From Pseudomonas bijieensis (lineage in GTDB: Bacteria; Pseudomonadota; Gammaproteobacteria; Pseudomonadales; Pseudomonadaceae): a DNA stretch of 64,000 nucleotides. The number at the start of each line of letters is the position of its first letter. The stretch's first letter is position 1. This document shows positions 8,986-18,731 of the stretch, piece after piece. The stretch spans positions 2,790,001-2,854,000 of the forward strand of contig NZ_CP048810.1 in assembly GCF_013347965.1 (NCBI RefSeq), given 5' to 3'. The position numbers and the translations under genes are program-made. The notes beneath the pieces are model-generated. The model ran no database searches, was not told the origin of the DNA, and was given only the letters and a program-made list of their open reading frames with translations.

Positions 8986-11436
8986 ATGGCCTCGCCAGCC
9001 TCTATTTCCTTCATCCCCCGGCTCGGCGTTGCCGCCGCGGTGGCCAGTGTGCTCGGTTTGAGCGGATGCCAGACCTGGAATGCCCAGGACACTGTCCCGC
9101 CCACTTCCGGCGTGCAGCCGCTCAAGGGGCTGGCGCAGAACGTCTCGGTCCGCCGCAATGCCACGGGCATGCCGCTGATCGAAAGCAACAGTTTTCATGA
9201 CGCCCTGTTCACCCTCGGCTACGTCCATGCCAGTGACCGCATCACCCAGATGGTGACCCTGCGTCTGCTGGCCCAGGGGCGGTTGGCAGAGATGTCCGGC
9301 ACCGAACGGCTGGACGTCGACCGCTACATGCGTGCCGTCAACCTGAAGAAAAACGCCGATGAGCTGTACAAGGCGTCTTCGCCACGGCTCAAGCGCTTCT
9401 TCGAAGTCTATGCCCGCGGCGTCAACGCCTACCTGTTCCGCTACCGCGACAAGTTGCCGGCGGACTTGGCCGCCACCGGTTACAAACCCGAGTACTGGAA
9501 ACCGGAAGACTCGGCGCTGATGTTCTGCCTGCTGAATTTCAGCCAATCGGCCAACCTGCCGGAAGAAATCGCTAGCCTGGTGCTGGCCCAGACGGTCACC
9601 AACGACAAACTCGCCTGGCTGAGCCCGTCCTATCCAGATGAACAACTGCCCCAGGCCGAAGCCGACAAGCTTCAGGGCGTGCGGCTCAACGGCCAGATTC
9701 CGGGCCTGAACGAGATCAGCAAGGCCACCAGCCAGTTGGCCGGGCTGAACCTTTTGAGTGCTGCCTCTTCGAGTAACTGGGCCATCGCGCCGCAACGCAG
9801 CCGCAGCGGCAAGAGCCTGTTGGCCAGCGACAGCCATGGCCCGCTGGGCATGCCAGGACTGTGGAGCCCCGTACAGATCCGGGCGCCCAAGTACCAGGCG
9901 GCCGGGGTTTCCGTGGCGGGCATTCCGATGATCCTGGCCGGTTTCAACGGCAAAGTGGCCTGGAGCATGACCAGCGTGCTGGGCGATAACCAGGACCTGT
10001 TCCTGGAAAAAATCCGTCGCCAGGGCAACGGCTTGTCCTACGAGGCCAACGGTAAATGGCAACCGGCAATCGTGCGCAACGAAACCTATTTCATCAAAGG
10101 CCAGCGGCCGATTCGTGAAGCGGTGTTCGAGACCCGCCACGGCCCGCTGCTCAACAGCGCCCAGGGCCCGGCCATGGCCAACGGCTTTGGCCTGGCGTTG
10201 CAGATGCCGAGCCTGGGCGACGACAAGACCCTGGATGCCTTCTTCGACCTGTCCCGGGCACAAAACGTCGAGAAAGCCTCCGATGCCAGCCGGGAAATCC
10301 GCGCCATGGCCGTGAATATGGTATTCGCCGACGCCAGCAACATCGGCTGGCAAGTCACCGGTCGCTACCCCAACCGCCGCGAAGGCGAAGGCCTGTTACC
10401 GTCCCCAGGCTGGGATGGTCGCTACGATTGGGACGGTTACGCCGACCCGATGCTGCACCCGTACGACCAGGATCCGGCCCAAGGCTGGCTCGGCACCGCC
10501 AACCAGCGGGTCATTCCCCACGGCTACGGCATGCAGTTGTCCAACTCCTGGGCCGCACCGGAGCGTGGCGAGCGCCTGGCCGAACTGGCCAGCGCGGGCA
10601 AGCACGACTCCCGCAGCCTGACCGCCATGCAATACGACCAGACCACGACCTTCGCCGCCAAACTCAAGAAGGTCTTCGAAGCCCCGGGCATGTCCCAACC
10701 GCTCAAACAGGCGATCGAAGCCCTGCCGGTGGCTGACCGGGCCAAGGCCCGCGAAGCCTATACCCGCTTGATGGCATTCGATGGCCGGCTCAGCCCGACC
10801 TCCGCCGATGCGGCGATCTATGAGCTGTTCCTGCAGGAAAGCATGAAGCAGACCTTCCTCGACGAACTGGGCCCGGACAGCAGCCCGGCGTGGAAAGCGC
10901 TGATCGCCAATGGCCAATTGTCCTACTCGGCCCAGGCCGATCATCTGCTGGCTCGCGAGGACAGCCCGTTCTGGGACGACGTGCGGACACCGCAGAAGGA
11001 AGACAAGGCCGTCATCCTGGCCCGCAGCCTCGCCGCGACCATCAGCGCCGGTGACAGCCAGTTGGGCGGTGACCACAAGGCTTGGCAGTGGGGCAAGTTG
11101 CATCGCTACGAGTGGAAGAACAGTAACGGCCAGATCGTGCGCGGACCGCTGCCGGCCGGTGGCGACGCCACCACGCTCAACACCGCGGCGTACGCCGTGG
11201 GGCAGGATTTCAATACCACCCTGGCACCGGCCATGCGTTTTATCGTTGACTTCGGCCAACCTGAACCGCTGATGATCCAGGACGGCACCGGCCAGTCCGG
11301 CAACCCGGTCAGCCCGAACTATGCCAATGGCATCGATCCGTGGATCAAGGGGCAGTATCAGAACCTGCCCTTGCAACCGCAGAACTTCGATCGGGCCTAT
11401 GGCAAGACGCGGTTGACCCTGGTGCCGGGCAAATAG
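8986..11436 (+). CDS. quiP: Penicillin-acylase-family lipoprotein, QuiP-like acyl-homoserine lactone acylase
   Basis: 816-residue Ntn-hydrolase precursor. Lipobox LSGC28 at the N-terminus; alpha-chain to about residue 262; the beta-chain would start at Ser263 in [11 protein letters not shown], the usual S-N pair at the autoproteolytic site. [12 protein letters not shown] and [24 protein letters not shown] match the substrate-pocket region of the family. The gene neighbourhood (dinG, OmpA, YchJ nearby) matches that of PA1032/QuiP in P. aeruginosa, an enzyme that cleaves long-chain AHL signals. AGGAG precedes the ATG. The lipobox would place it in the envelope. AHL specificity is inferred. Confidence 0.85.
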   Translation: MASPASISFIPRLGVAAAVASVLGLSGCQTWNAQDTVPPTSGVQPLKGLAQNVSVRRNATGMPLIESNSFHDALFTLGYVHASDRITQMVTLRLLAQGRLAEMSGTERLDVDRYMRAVNLKKNADELYKASSPRLKRFFEVYARGVNAYLFRYRDKLPADLAATGYKPEYWKPEDSALMFCLLNFSQSANLPEEIASLVLAQTVTNDKLAWLSPSYPDEQLPQAEADKLQGVRLNGQIPGLNEISKATSQLAGLNLLSAASSSNWAIAPQRSRSGKSLLASDSHGPLGMPGLWSPVQIRAPKYQAAGVSVAGIPMILAGFNGKVAWSMTSVLGDNQDLFLEKIRRQGNGLSYEANGKWQPAIVRNETYFIKGQRPIREAVFETRHGPLLNSAQGPAMANGFGLALQMPSLGDDKTLDAFFDLSRAQNVEKASDASREIRAMAVNMVFADASNIGWQVTGRYPNRREGEGLLPSPGWDGRYDWDGYADPMLHPYDQDPAQGWLGTANQRVIPHGYGMQLSNSWAAPERGERLAELASAGKHDSRSLTAMQYDQTTTFAAKLKKVFEAPGMSQPLKQAIEALPVADRAKAREAYTRLMAFDGRLSPTSADAAIYELFLQESMKQTFLDELGPDSSPAWKALIANGQLSYSAQADHLLAREDSPFWDDVRTPQKEDKAVILARSLAATISAGDSQLGGDHKAWQWGKLHRYEWKNSNGQIVRGPLPAGGDATTLNTAAYAVGQDFNTTLAPAMRFIVDFGQPEPLMIQDGTGQSGNPVSPNYANGIDPWIKGQYQNLPLQPQNFDRAYGKTRLTLVPGK

Positions 11437-11445
11437 ACTCTCCAC

Positions 11446-11592
11446 TGTGGCGAGGGGATTTAGCGAAACGTCGCACCGCCCCGCTGGGCTGCGAAGCAGC
11501 CCTGAAACCAAGCAACTCGATCTTTCAGGCAAATTGAGTTGGCTGATTTGGGACTGCTTCGCAGTCCAGCGGGGATAAATCCCCTCGCCACA
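11446..11592. repeat. Long nested inverted repeat (MITE-like)
   Basis: Outer arms TGTGGCGAGGGGATTTA and TAAATCCCCTCGCCACA enclose CCCCGCTGG/CCAGCGGGG and two small hairpins, GCTGCGAAGCAGC and ACTGCTTCGCAGT. The whole 147 bases can fold into one cruciform. This is a different family from the TGTGGGAGCGAGC elements; a lone half (TGTGGCGAGGGGATTT) recurs at about 20633. Confidence 0.75.
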
Positions 11593-11692
11593 TTTTTCCC
11601 TCCTGTCACCTGATCCTGTCCGCCAAAAATCCGATAGAACTTCCCCTCTCGCCTGAGCCTCTACCTGACAAGCCCATCGCCCCGGTGACTGC

Positions 11693-12718
11693 ATGGATCT
11701 TGTCATTGCCCGCCCCGAAGGCCTGTACTGTCCGCCTGGAGATTTCTACATCGACCCGTGGCGCCCGGTCGAACGTTCGGTTATCACCCACGCCCACGGC
11801 GATCATGCCCGCAGCGGCAACCAACACTATCTGGCAGCGGCACCCGGCGAAGGCATTCTGCGTTCACGCCTGGGCCAGGACATCAACTTGCAAACCCTGC
11901 CCTACGGCGAGCGCTTGCGGCATCACGGCGTGACCTTGAGTTTCCATCCCGCCGGCCATGTACTGGGTTCGGCCCAGGTGCGGCTGGAATACCAAGGTGA
12001 GGTCTGGGTGGCATCGGGGGATTACAAGGTCGAGCCCGACGGTACCTGTGCGCCGTTCGAACCGGTGAAATGTCATACATTCATTACGGAATCGACCTTC
12101 GGCCTGCCCATCTATCGCTGGCAGCCCCAGGCGCAAGTCTTCGACGAGATCAACCAATGGTGGCGCGGGAACATCGCGGTCGGTCGCGCCAGCGTGTTGT
12201 TCTGCTATTCCTTTGGCAAGGCCCAGCGGATTCTCCACGGCATCGATGAAAGCCTCGGACCGATCCTGGCCCATGGCGCGGTGGAACCGCTGAACCGGGT
12301 CTACCGCGAGGCCGGCGTGCGGCTACCGCCGACGATCTATGCCGGCGACGTGAAGAAGAACGACCCGATCATGGGCCAGGCGCTGGTCATCGCCCCGCCC
12401 TCCGCCGGGGGGAGCAGTTGGATGCGCCGTTTCGGTGACTACAGCGACGCCTTCGCCAGCGGCTGGATGCGCCTGCGCGGTACACGTCGGCGGCGTGGCG
12501 TGGACCGGGGGTTCGTGCTGTCCGATCACGCCGACTGGCCCGGCCTGCTCTGGGCCATCGAACAGACCGGCGCCGAACGGGTAATGGTCACCCATGGCTC
12601 GGTCGGCGTGCTAGTGCGCCATTTGTGCGAGCAAGGCCTCGACGCCCAGGGTTTCATCACCGAATACGGCGACGATGAAGAAGAGCTCGGTGCCGACACC
12701 AGCGAGGGGGCGTCATGA
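11693..12718 (+). CDS. Ligase-associated DNA exonuclease (MBL fold/beta-CASP)
   Basis: 341 residues of metallo-beta-lactamase fold: VITHAHGDHARSG is the HxHxDH metal motif, followed by FHPAGHVLGSAQV, VASGDYKVEPDG, TESTFGLPIYRW and the C-terminal LSDHADWPG. This is the exonuclease that accompanies ATP-dependent DNA ligase in the bacterial ligase-associated repair cassette (exonuclease, ligase, Lhr-type helicase, PdeM). The stop overlaps the ligase start by four bases (ATGA), showing translational coupling. Confidence 0.9.
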   Translation: MDLVIARPEGLYCPPGDFYIDPWRPVERSVITHAHGDHARSGNQHYLAAAPGEGILRSRLGQDINLQTLPYGERLRHHGVTLSFHPAGHVLGSAQVRLEYQGEVWVASGDYKVEPDGTCAPFEPVKCHTFITESTFGLPIYRWQPQAQVFDEINQWWRGNIAVGRASVLFCYSFGKAQRILHGIDESLGPILAHGAVEPLNRVYREAGVRLPPTIYAGDVKKNDPIMGQALVIAPPSAGGSSWMRRFGDYSDAFASGWMRLRGTRRRRGVDRGFVLSDHADWPGLLWAIEQTGAERVMVTHGSVGVLVRHLCEQGLDAQGFITEYGDDEEELGADTSEGAS

Positions 12719-14406
12719 AAGCCTTCGCCGAGCTGTACGCTGAATTGGACGCTACGACCTCCAGCAACGCCAAGCTTGCCGCCATGCAAAATTATTTCAC
12801 CCTGGCCCCGCCCCAGGACGCCGCGTGGGCCGTGTATTTCCTTTCCGGTGGACGCCCACGGCAACTGGTGCCGGTCAAGATTCTGCGGGAATTGGCAGTG
12901 CAGGTGTCGGGCTTGTCGACGTGGTTGTTCGAAGAGAGCTACCAGGCCGTGGGCGACTTGGCCGAAACCATTTCGCTGGTATTGCCGGAATCGCCCCACA
13001 GCTCCGACGAAGGCCTGGCGCTGTGGATCGAGGAGAAATTGCTGCCGTTGCGCGGCGAATCGCCCGAGGTGTTGGCGCAGCGGCTGCCAGCATTGTGGGC
13101 ACAACTGGACCGACCGAGCCTGATGCTGTGTATCAAGCTCATCACCGGCAGTTTCCGCGTCGGCGTATCCAAACTACTGGTAACCCGGGCCCTGGCCGGC
13201 ATGGCCAACCTGGACAGCAAGCGGGTGGCCCAGCGCCTGGTGGGCTATACCGATCTGTCCCATCGTCCGACCGCCGCCGGCTACCTCAAGTTGATCGCCG
13301 CCGAATCCGCCGATGAGCACGCCCAGCGCGGCGGCCAGCCTTATCCATTCTTCCTGGCCCATGGGTTGTCCGCACCGGTGGAGCAATTCGACGCGCTGCT
13401 GGGGCCGGCCAGTGACTGGCAAGTGGAATGGAAGTGGGATGGCATCCGCTCCCAGGTGGTCAAGCGTGACGGCCAGCTCTGGGTCTGGTCCAGGGGTGAG
13501 GACCTGGTAACCGAGCGCTTCCCTGAATTGCAGGTGTTGGCCCAGGCGCTGCCCGACGGCACGGTCATCGACGGAGAAATCGTCGTGTGGAAAACCACCG
13601 AGCCGTTGACCGAAGGCGCCTTCGACCCGGATGCGCCGCTGCAACCGGCGGTGCAACCCTTCGCCCTGCTGCAACAGCGCATCGGGCGCAAGACCCTGGG
13701 CAAGAAAATCCTCGAGGATGCGCCCGTGGTGGTGATGGCCTACGACCTGCTGGAATGGCAAGGCGAAGACTGGCGCAGCCGCCCCCAGGTCGAGCGCCGC
13801 GAGCAACTGGAAGCGCTGATTGCCCGCGCCCATAGCCCGGTGCTATTGCCATCGCCGATCGTCACCGGCCCGGATTGGTTCGACCTCGCCCGGCAACGCG
13901 AAGCCTCTCGCAGCCTCGGTGTCGAAGGCATGATGCTCAAGGCCCGCGATGCCCTGTACGGCGTCGGTCGGACCAAGGACATGGGCGTGTGGTGGAAGTG
14001 GAAGATCGACCCGTTCAGTGTCGACGCGGTGTTGATCTATGCCCAGCGCGGCCACGGTCGGCGCGCCAGCCTCTACAGCGACTATACCTTCGCGGTGTGG
14101 GACAACCCGCCGGGCAGTCGCGAACGCAGCCTGGTGCCCTTCGCCAAGGCGTATTCCGGGCTGACCGATGAAGAAATGCGCCAGGTCGACAGCATCGTGC
14201 GCAAGACCACCGTGGAAAAGTTCGGCCCGGTGAGCAGTGTCACGCCGACCCTGGTATTCGAGCTGGGCTTCGAGGGCATCGCCCTGTCCAAGCGCCACAA
14301 GAGTGGGATCGCAGTGCGGTTCCCACGAATGTTGCGCTGGCGCCAGGACAAAACGGTGGAAGAAGCCGACACGCTGGCAATCCTGCAAGACCTGCTGAAA
14401 TGTTAG
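12715..14406 (+). CDS. ATP-dependent DNA ligase (ligase-associated repair cassette type)
   Basis: 563 residues. N-terminal alpha-helical DNA-binding domain (1-200), then the adenylation domain with nucleotidyl-lysine K240 in EWKWDGIRSQ, motif III GTVIDGEIVVW, motif IV EGMMLKARDALYGVGR, motif V WWKWKIDP, and an OB-fold ending FPRMLRWRQDK. This is the archaeal-like LigB/Lig1 form found in proteobacteria beside the exonuclease and Lhr-type helicase, distinct from the NAD-dependent LigA and from LigD. Coupled to the upstream exonuclease. Confidence 0.92.
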   Translation: MKAFAELYAELDATTSSNAKLAAMQNYFTLAPPQDAAWAVYFLSGGRPRQLVPVKILRELAVQVSGLSTWLFEESYQAVGDLAETISLVLPESPHSSDEGLALWIEEKLLPLRGESPEVLAQRLPALWAQLDRPSLMLCIKLITGSFRVGVSKLLVTRALAGMANLDSKRVAQRLVGYTDLSHRPTAAGYLKLIAAESADEHAQRGGQPYPFFLAHGLSAPVEQFDALLGPASDWQVEWKWDGIRSQVVKRDGQLWVWSRGEDLVTERFPELQVLAQALPDGTVIDGEIVVWKTTEPLTEGAFDPDAPLQPAVQPFALLQQRIGRKTLGKKILEDAPVVVMAYDLLEWQGEDWRSRPQVERREQLEALIARAHSPVLLPSPIVTGPDWFDLARQREASRSLGVEGMMLKARDALYGVGRTKDMGVWWKWKIDPFSVDAVLIYAQRGHGRRASLYSDYTFAVWDNPPGSRERSLVPFAKAYSGLTDEEMRQVDSIVRKTTVEKFGPVSSVTPTLVFELGFEGIALSKRHKSGIAVRFPRMLRWRQDKTVEEADTLAILQDLLKC

Positions 14407-14959
14407 CGCCCTCCTGCGGCTGGACTTCGGCCCGTGTCATGACGCCCTCCACGCCAAGGCGAAAATACTTTCACCCGGTACTTCAAAACGAATGCGTCCA
14501 TCCCGGCACGGAAGTTTTGGCGCTCTGCCATCACTCGGCCTACACAATAGCCGCTATGTAACATGCGTGAAAAAATAGCGCGAGTCGACGATGAACGGTA
14601 TTTAAAGATATGTGTTTTGTTGCGTGCCGATGCAATTAAAAAAACTATTGGCGCGCCGCACGCTAGCAGCTTTTCTGACGCCGTAATTGCGTCATTAGTA
14701 CATTCCCCATAACAAGAAAAAACCGACTTGCTCTTTTAAAGAGCAATGCTAACGTGACATTAGATCAGTGATTCTATTTAAGTACCTCCCATCGTCCAGA
14801 TCCTGCGCCAGACCCTTCATGCAACAGTGAAGGGAGACAATCGTTCGGGGAGCGGGCGACGCCTAGCCCAGGGTGGAGCCGAGCGAGTCCATCCCCCAAC
14901 GGTAGGGTGATCGGAGTGAAATCCAAGACGTGCCACCCACACGAGCAAGGGAGCCTGAA
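14407..14959. other. AT-richer intergenic segment with a structured leader
   Basis: About 550 bases between the ligase and the acyltransferase gene. Bases 14460-14780 are clearly AT-richer than the flanks. The 3' part (about 14810-14955) contains hairpin CCTTCA/TGAAGG at about 14816-14834 and further GC-rich complementary stretches just before the acyltransferase start, compatible with a structured 5' leader. No known riboswitch or RNA was recognised. Confidence 0.4.
14563..14712 (+). CDS. Possible 49-residue small protein
   Basis: Reads from ATG 14563 to TAA 14712: MREKIARVDDERYLKICVLL at the N-terminus and SSFSDAVIASLVHSP at the end. It occupies the AT-rich segment between the ligase and the acyltransferase, and the peptide has a globular-looking mix of charged and hydrophobic residues. 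There is no convincing ribosome-binding site, and codon use is unlike the neighbours. It may be a chance open frame or a remnant of transferred DNA. Confidence 0.2.
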   Translation: MREKIARVDDERYLKICVLLRADAIKKTIGAPHASSFSDAVIASLVHSP

Positions 14960-16108
14960 ATGCGCGCAGAAAAGCGATTTCATTCGCTGGACAGTTTCAG
15001 GGGGCTGATGGCCATTTCGGTAATGCTCTATCACTTGCGCGTCAGCGGCAGTTTCACCGAATGGTTGTTATTTCGTCATGCCGAAGTATTTGTGTCTTTC
15101 TTTTTTGTATTAAGCGGCTTTGTATTGACGCATGCCTACGGCAGCGCCGCACAGTTCAACTTTCGCAAGTTCTTCATAACACGGACTTTCCGCTTACTGC
15201 CCCTGCACCTATTTATGCTGAGCATCTTTATACTTCTAGAGTGCGGTAGGTATATGGCCGCCCAAAAAGGCATGGACTTCAACAATGCGCCTTTTTCAGG
15301 AAAATTCGCCCCTTCTGAAATTCTGCCGAATGCACTGCTGTTGCAATCCTGGACGTATTTGACCAATCCACTGTCGTTCAACTATCCGTCCTGGAGCATC
15401 AGTATCGAGTACTACACCTACATGATCTTCGCCTTGATTCTGGGCATCGCTTTCGGCATCAAGACATGGGTATGGGCGACGATGGTACTGGTGGCCCTGA
15501 CACTGATGTCTGCAGGCAATACTTTCTTCACCGTCGAGTCGCTACGGGGCCTAGCCTACTTTTTCACCGGCTGCCTGGCGTACACCGTGTATGTGAGGTT
15601 CCCCCACCCCAACCGGACCCAGAGCTGGTTGCTGACCACGCTTGAAGTACTGGCAGTGACAGCGGCGCTGGTTTTCGTGGTCAACGATTTCGCAGGCAAG
15701 CAATTACTGGCCAGCCTGTTGTTCGGTGTCATCGTGGTGATATTCGCCTTCGATGGCGGCGCCGTGTCGCGGTTGTTGGCGGGACGTGGCTTCAGCTTTC
15801 TCGGCAAGTTGTCTTATTCAATCTACCTGACCCATGCAGCCGTTCTGTTTTGCGTAGTGTCAGTGTTCATGGTGGCGAGAAAAATCCTTGGCGTTGACAT
15901 TGCACCTGTGATCGACGGGACTCGCTACCTTGACCTCGGTAACGTACCGCTCAACAACCTCATCGCTTTGCTGGTAGCGGGATCGGTTGTCCTGGTGTCG
16001 ATGTTCACCTACCGGTATATCGAAATGACCGGGCAAGCCCTTGGTCGAGCGCTTGCCAACAAACCCGCGCACAACAGTCCCGTATTGAGACCTGATACTG
16101 AGGCTTGA
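14960..16108 (+). CDS. Acyltransferase family 3 (OafA/YrhL-like) membrane protein
   Basis: 382 residues from ATG 14960, preceded by AAGGGAG. The N-terminal FHSLDSFRGLMAISVMLYHL carries the R-G and H residues of the acyltransferase-3 family, followed by FFVLSGFVLTHAYG and about ten membrane helices; a periplasmic SGNH domain is absent. Such enzymes O-acetylate surface polysaccharide or LPS; the acceptor here is unknown. Base composition is AT-richer than neighbours and the gene sits inside an otherwise conserved DNA-repair gene set, which suggests horizontal acquisition. Confidence 0.85.
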   Translation: MRAEKRFHSLDSFRGLMAISVMLYHLRVSGSFTEWLLFRHAEVFVSFFFVLSGFVLTHAYGSAAQFNFRKFFITRTFRLLPLHLFMLSIFILLECGRYMAAQKGMDFNNAPFSGKFAPSEILPNALLLQSWTYLTNPLSFNYPSWSISIEYYTYMIFALILGIAFGIKTWVWATMVLVALTLMSAGNTFFTVESLRGLAYFFTGCLAYTVYVRFPHPNRTQSWLLTTLEVLAVTAALVFVVNDFAGKQLLASLLFGVIVVIFAFDGGAVSRLLAGRGFSFLGKLSYSIYLTHAAVLFCVVSVFMVARKILGVDIAPVIDGTRYLDLGNVPLNNLIALLVAGSVVLVSMFTYRYIEMTGQALGRALANKPAHNSPVLRPDTEA

Positions 16109-16428
16109 AAAAAGCTCGATGAAAACCGCCAGGCCGTTCCGGCTTTCCCATCAAAGGCCTGCCCTGCGCGGTCAGTCGCCACGCCACCGACGACAGGTGG
16201 CCCGCAAGCGATAGAACGCCGAGTCCGCTCCATCCTGGTGCATGTTTTGATGTACGCTCATCCCCGCGCACCATTGCATTCCGTTGCCTGTCGCCGAAGC
16301 TTTTAAAACACTTGTTCGGCACTCTGGTTCGGAAATTGCTACCTTTTATGCCGTCATACCGTTCTCGCCTTCACCGGTAACAATACTTACGCGCCACAAG
16401 CGCTCATATTGGTTTTAGGGATTGAATA
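16109..16428. other. 320-base intergenic region before the ABC transporter operon
   Basis: No coding signal was recognised. The last 100 bases are AT-richer and end in a purine-rich sequence (TTTTAGGGATTGAATA) before the binding-protein ATG, so the operon promoter is expected here; no defined -35/-10 pair is claimed. Confidence 0.4.
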
Positions 16429-17211
16429 ATGAAAAAAGCACTGCTGACCCTTTCTGCACTGGCGTTGTGCATGGCCGCTGGCGTCGCCACGGCCAAGGAA
16501 TACAAGGAACTGCGTTTTGGTGTCGACCCCTCCTACGCCCCGTTTGAATCCAAGGCCGCCGACGGCAGCCTGGTCGGTTTCGACATTGACCTGGGCAATG
16601 CGATCTGCGCGGAACTGAAGGTCAAATGCAAATGGGTCGAAAGCGATTTCGACGGCATGATCCCTGGCCTGAAAGCCAATAAGTTCGACGGCGTGATCTC
16701 TTCCATGACCGTGACCCCGGCCCGCGAAAAAGTCATCGACTTCTCCAGCGAGCTGTTCTCCGGCCCGACGGCGTACGTGTTCAAGAAGGGTTCAGGCTTG
16801 AGCGAAGACGTTGCCTCGCTCAAAGGCAAAACCGTCGGCTACGAACAAGGCACCATCCAGGAAGCCTATGCCAAGGCCGTGCTGGACAAGGCCGGCGTCA
16901 AGACCCAGGCCTACCAGAACCAGGACCAGGTCTATGCCGACCTGACCTCCGGCCGCCTCGATGCAGCGATCCAGGACATGCTGCAAGCCGAGCTGGGCTT
17001 CCTGAAATCGCCAAAAGGCGAAGGCTATGAAATCAGCAAGCCAGTGGACAGCGAACTGCTGCCGGCCAAGACCGCCATCGGTATCAAGAAAGGTAACACC
17101 GAGCTGAAGGCTCTTTTGGACAAAGGTATCAAAGCGTTACACGACGACGGCAAGTACGCCGAAATCCAGAAAAAACACTTTGGCGATCTGAATCTGTACA
17201 GCGGCAAATAA
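16429..17211 (+). CDS. Periplasmic amino-acid-binding protein, HisJ/ArgT family
   Basis: 260 residues. Signal peptide MKKALLTLSALALCMAAGVATA; mature protein starts KEYKELRFGVDPSYAPFESK, characteristic of lysine/arginine/ornithine- or histidine-binding proteins. GFDIDLGNAICAEL and FDGMIPGLKANKFDGVISSMTVTPAREK are family hallmarks. First gene of an operon with two permeases, an AotO-like protein and an ATPase, the same gene set as the arginine/ornithine aot operon of P. aeruginosa. Basic amino acid uptake is the best guess. Confidence 0.9.
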   Translation: MKKALLTLSALALCMAAGVATAKEYKELRFGVDPSYAPFESKAADGSLVGFDIDLGNAICAELKVKCKWVESDFDGMIPGLKANKFDGVISSMTVTPAREKVIDFSSELFSGPTAYVFKKGSGLSEDVASLKGKTVGYEQGTIQEAYAKAVLDKAGVKTQAYQNQDQVYADLTSGRLDAAIQDMLQAELGFLKSPKGEGYEISKPVDSELLPAKTAIGIKKGNTELKALLDKGIKALHDDGKYAEIQKKHFGDLNLYSGK

Positions 17212-17217
17212 TGCGCG

Positions 17218-17247
17218 GCGCCCATCCGGCCTCGGATGGGCGCTTTT
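17218..17247 (+). terminator. Hairpin between binding-protein and permease genes
   Basis: Perfect 10-bp stem GCGCCCATCC/GGATGGGCGC with a 6-base loop followed by TTTT. It would act as a partial terminator or an mRNA 3'-end stabiliser so that the binding protein is made in excess over the membrane components. Confidence 0.75.
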
Positions 17248-17268
17248 CTCCTGCCAAAGGCCTCTTTC

Positions 17269-17997
17269 ATGTTCGAACAACTCCTACAAAATCTGGGGCT
17301 CTCCGCCTTCAGCCTGCAGGGCTTTGGCCCGTTGCTGATGCAAGGCACCTGGATGACCATCAAGCTGTCGGCCCTGTCCTTGTTGCTGAGCGTCTTGCTC
17401 GGCCTGCTGGGCGCCAGCGCCAAGCTGTCCAGCGTCAAACTGCTGCGAATTCCTGCCCAGCTCTACACCACGCTGATTCGCGGCGTGCCGGACCTGGTGC
17501 TGATGCTGCTGATTTTCTACAGCCTGCAAACCTGGCTGACCTCGTTTACCGACTTCATGGAATGGGAATACATCGAAATCGACCCATTCGGCGCCGGGGT
17601 GATCACCCTGGGTTTCATCTATGGCGCGTACTTCACCGAAACCTTTCGCGGCGCGATCCTCGCGGTCCCCCGGGGCCAGGTCGAAGCCGCCACCGCGTAT
17701 GGCCTCAAGCGTGGCCAGCGCTTTCGCTTCGTGGTGTTTCCACAAATGATGCGCTTTGCCCTGCCGGGTATCGGCAACAACTGGATGGTGATGCTCAAGG
17801 CCACCGCGCTGGTGTCGATCATCGGCCTGGCCGACCTGGTCAAGGCCGCCCAGGATGCGGGCAAGAGCACCTATCAACTGTTTTACTTCCTGGTACTGGC
17901 GGCACTGATCTACCTGCTGATCACCAGCGCGTCCAATTTCGTCCTGCGCTGGCTTGAACGTCGCTACGCCGCCGGAGCCCGGGAGGCGGTGCGATGA
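17269..17997 (+). CDS. Amino-acid ABC transporter permease, HisQ-type
   Basis: 242 residues from ATG 17269 (MFEQLLQNLGL). Membrane protein with about five helices and the EAA loop EAATAYGLKRGQRFRFVVFPQMMRFALPGIGNNW that contacts the ATPase. RGVPDLVLMLLIFY is typical of HisM/GlnP permeases. Its last codons overlap the next permease start (ATGA), so the two are coupled and presumably form the heterodimeric channel. Confidence 0.9.
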   Translation: MFEQLLQNLGLSAFSLQGFGPLLMQGTWMTIKLSALSLLLSVLLGLLGASAKLSSVKLLRIPAQLYTTLIRGVPDLVLMLLIFYSLQTWLTSFTDFMEWEYIEIDPFGAGVITLGFIYGAYFTETFRGAILAVPRGQVEAATAYGLKRGQRFRFVVFPQMMRFALPGIGNNWMVMLKATALVSIIGLADLVKAAQDAGKSTYQLFYFLVLAALIYLLITSASNFVLRWLERRYAAGAREAVR

Positions 17998-18704
17998 TCG
18001 AACTTCTGCAGGAATACTGGCGGCCGTTCCTTTACAGCGATGGCGTCAACGTCACGGGCCTGGCCATGACCCTGTGGCTGCTCAGCGCCTCGCTGCTGAT
18101 CGGTTTCGTGGTGTCGATCCCACTGTCCATCGCCCGGGTTTCACCCAAGTTCTACGTACGCTGGCCGGTGCAGTTCTACACCTACCTGTTCCGTGGCACG
18201 CCGCTTTATATCCAATTGCTGATCTGCTACACCGGCATCTATAGCATCGCAGCGGTGCGCGCCCAGCCATTGCTCGACAGCTTCTTCCGCGATGCGATGA
18301 ACTGCACGATCCTGGCCTTCGCCTTGAACACCTGCGCCTACACCACGGAGATTTTCGCCGGGGCGATCCGCAGCATGAACCATGGCGAAGTCGAAGCGGC
18401 CAAGGCTTACGGCCTCACCGGCTGGAAGCTGTACGCCTACGTGATCATGCCCTCGGCCCTGCGCCGTTCGCTGCCGTACTACAGCAACGAAGTGATCCTG
18501 ATGCTGCACTCGACGACCGTGGCGTTCACCGCTACCGTTCCTGATGTGCTGAAAGTCGCCCGGGACGCCAACTCGGCCACGTTCCTGACGTTCCAGTCGT
18601 TTGGCATCGCCGCGTTGATCTACCTGACCGTCACCTTTGCGCTGGTGGGCCTCTTCCGCCTCGCCGAACGCCGCTGGCTGGCCTTTCTCGGGCCGACCCA
18701 CTAG
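17994..18704 (+). CDS. Amino-acid ABC transporter permease, HisM-type
   Basis: 236 residues; start overlaps the upstream permease stop by 4 bases. Contains FRGTPLYIQLLICYTGIY and the EAA loop EVEAAKAYGLTGWKLYAYVI. Second membrane subunit of the transporter. Followed after 27 bases by the AotO-like gene. Confidence 0.9.
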   Translation: MIELLQEYWRPFLYSDGVNVTGLAMTLWLLSASLLIGFVVSIPLSIARVSPKFYVRWPVQFYTYLFRGTPLYIQLLICYTGIYSIAAVRAQPLLDSFFRDAMNCTILAFALNTCAYTTEIFAGAIRSMNHGEVEAAKAYGLTGWKLYAYVIMPSALRRSLPYYSNEVILMLHSTTVAFTATVPDVLKVARDANSATFLTFQSFGIAALIYLTVTFALVGLFRLAERRWLAFLGPTH

Positions 18705-18731
18705 GGCTTTTGTTCCAGGACACACACGCAA

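Noticed and set aside
8779..10353. Long minus-strand open frame running upstream of the isochorismatase gene
   Set aside because: It is antisense to quiP, has no ribosome site or domain and has the skewed composition of a shadow frame. Only the last 185 codons are real.
14810..14955. Known riboswitch before the acyltransferase
   Set aside because: Hairpins can be drawn but no conserved riboswitch core was recognised, so only a structured leader is noted.
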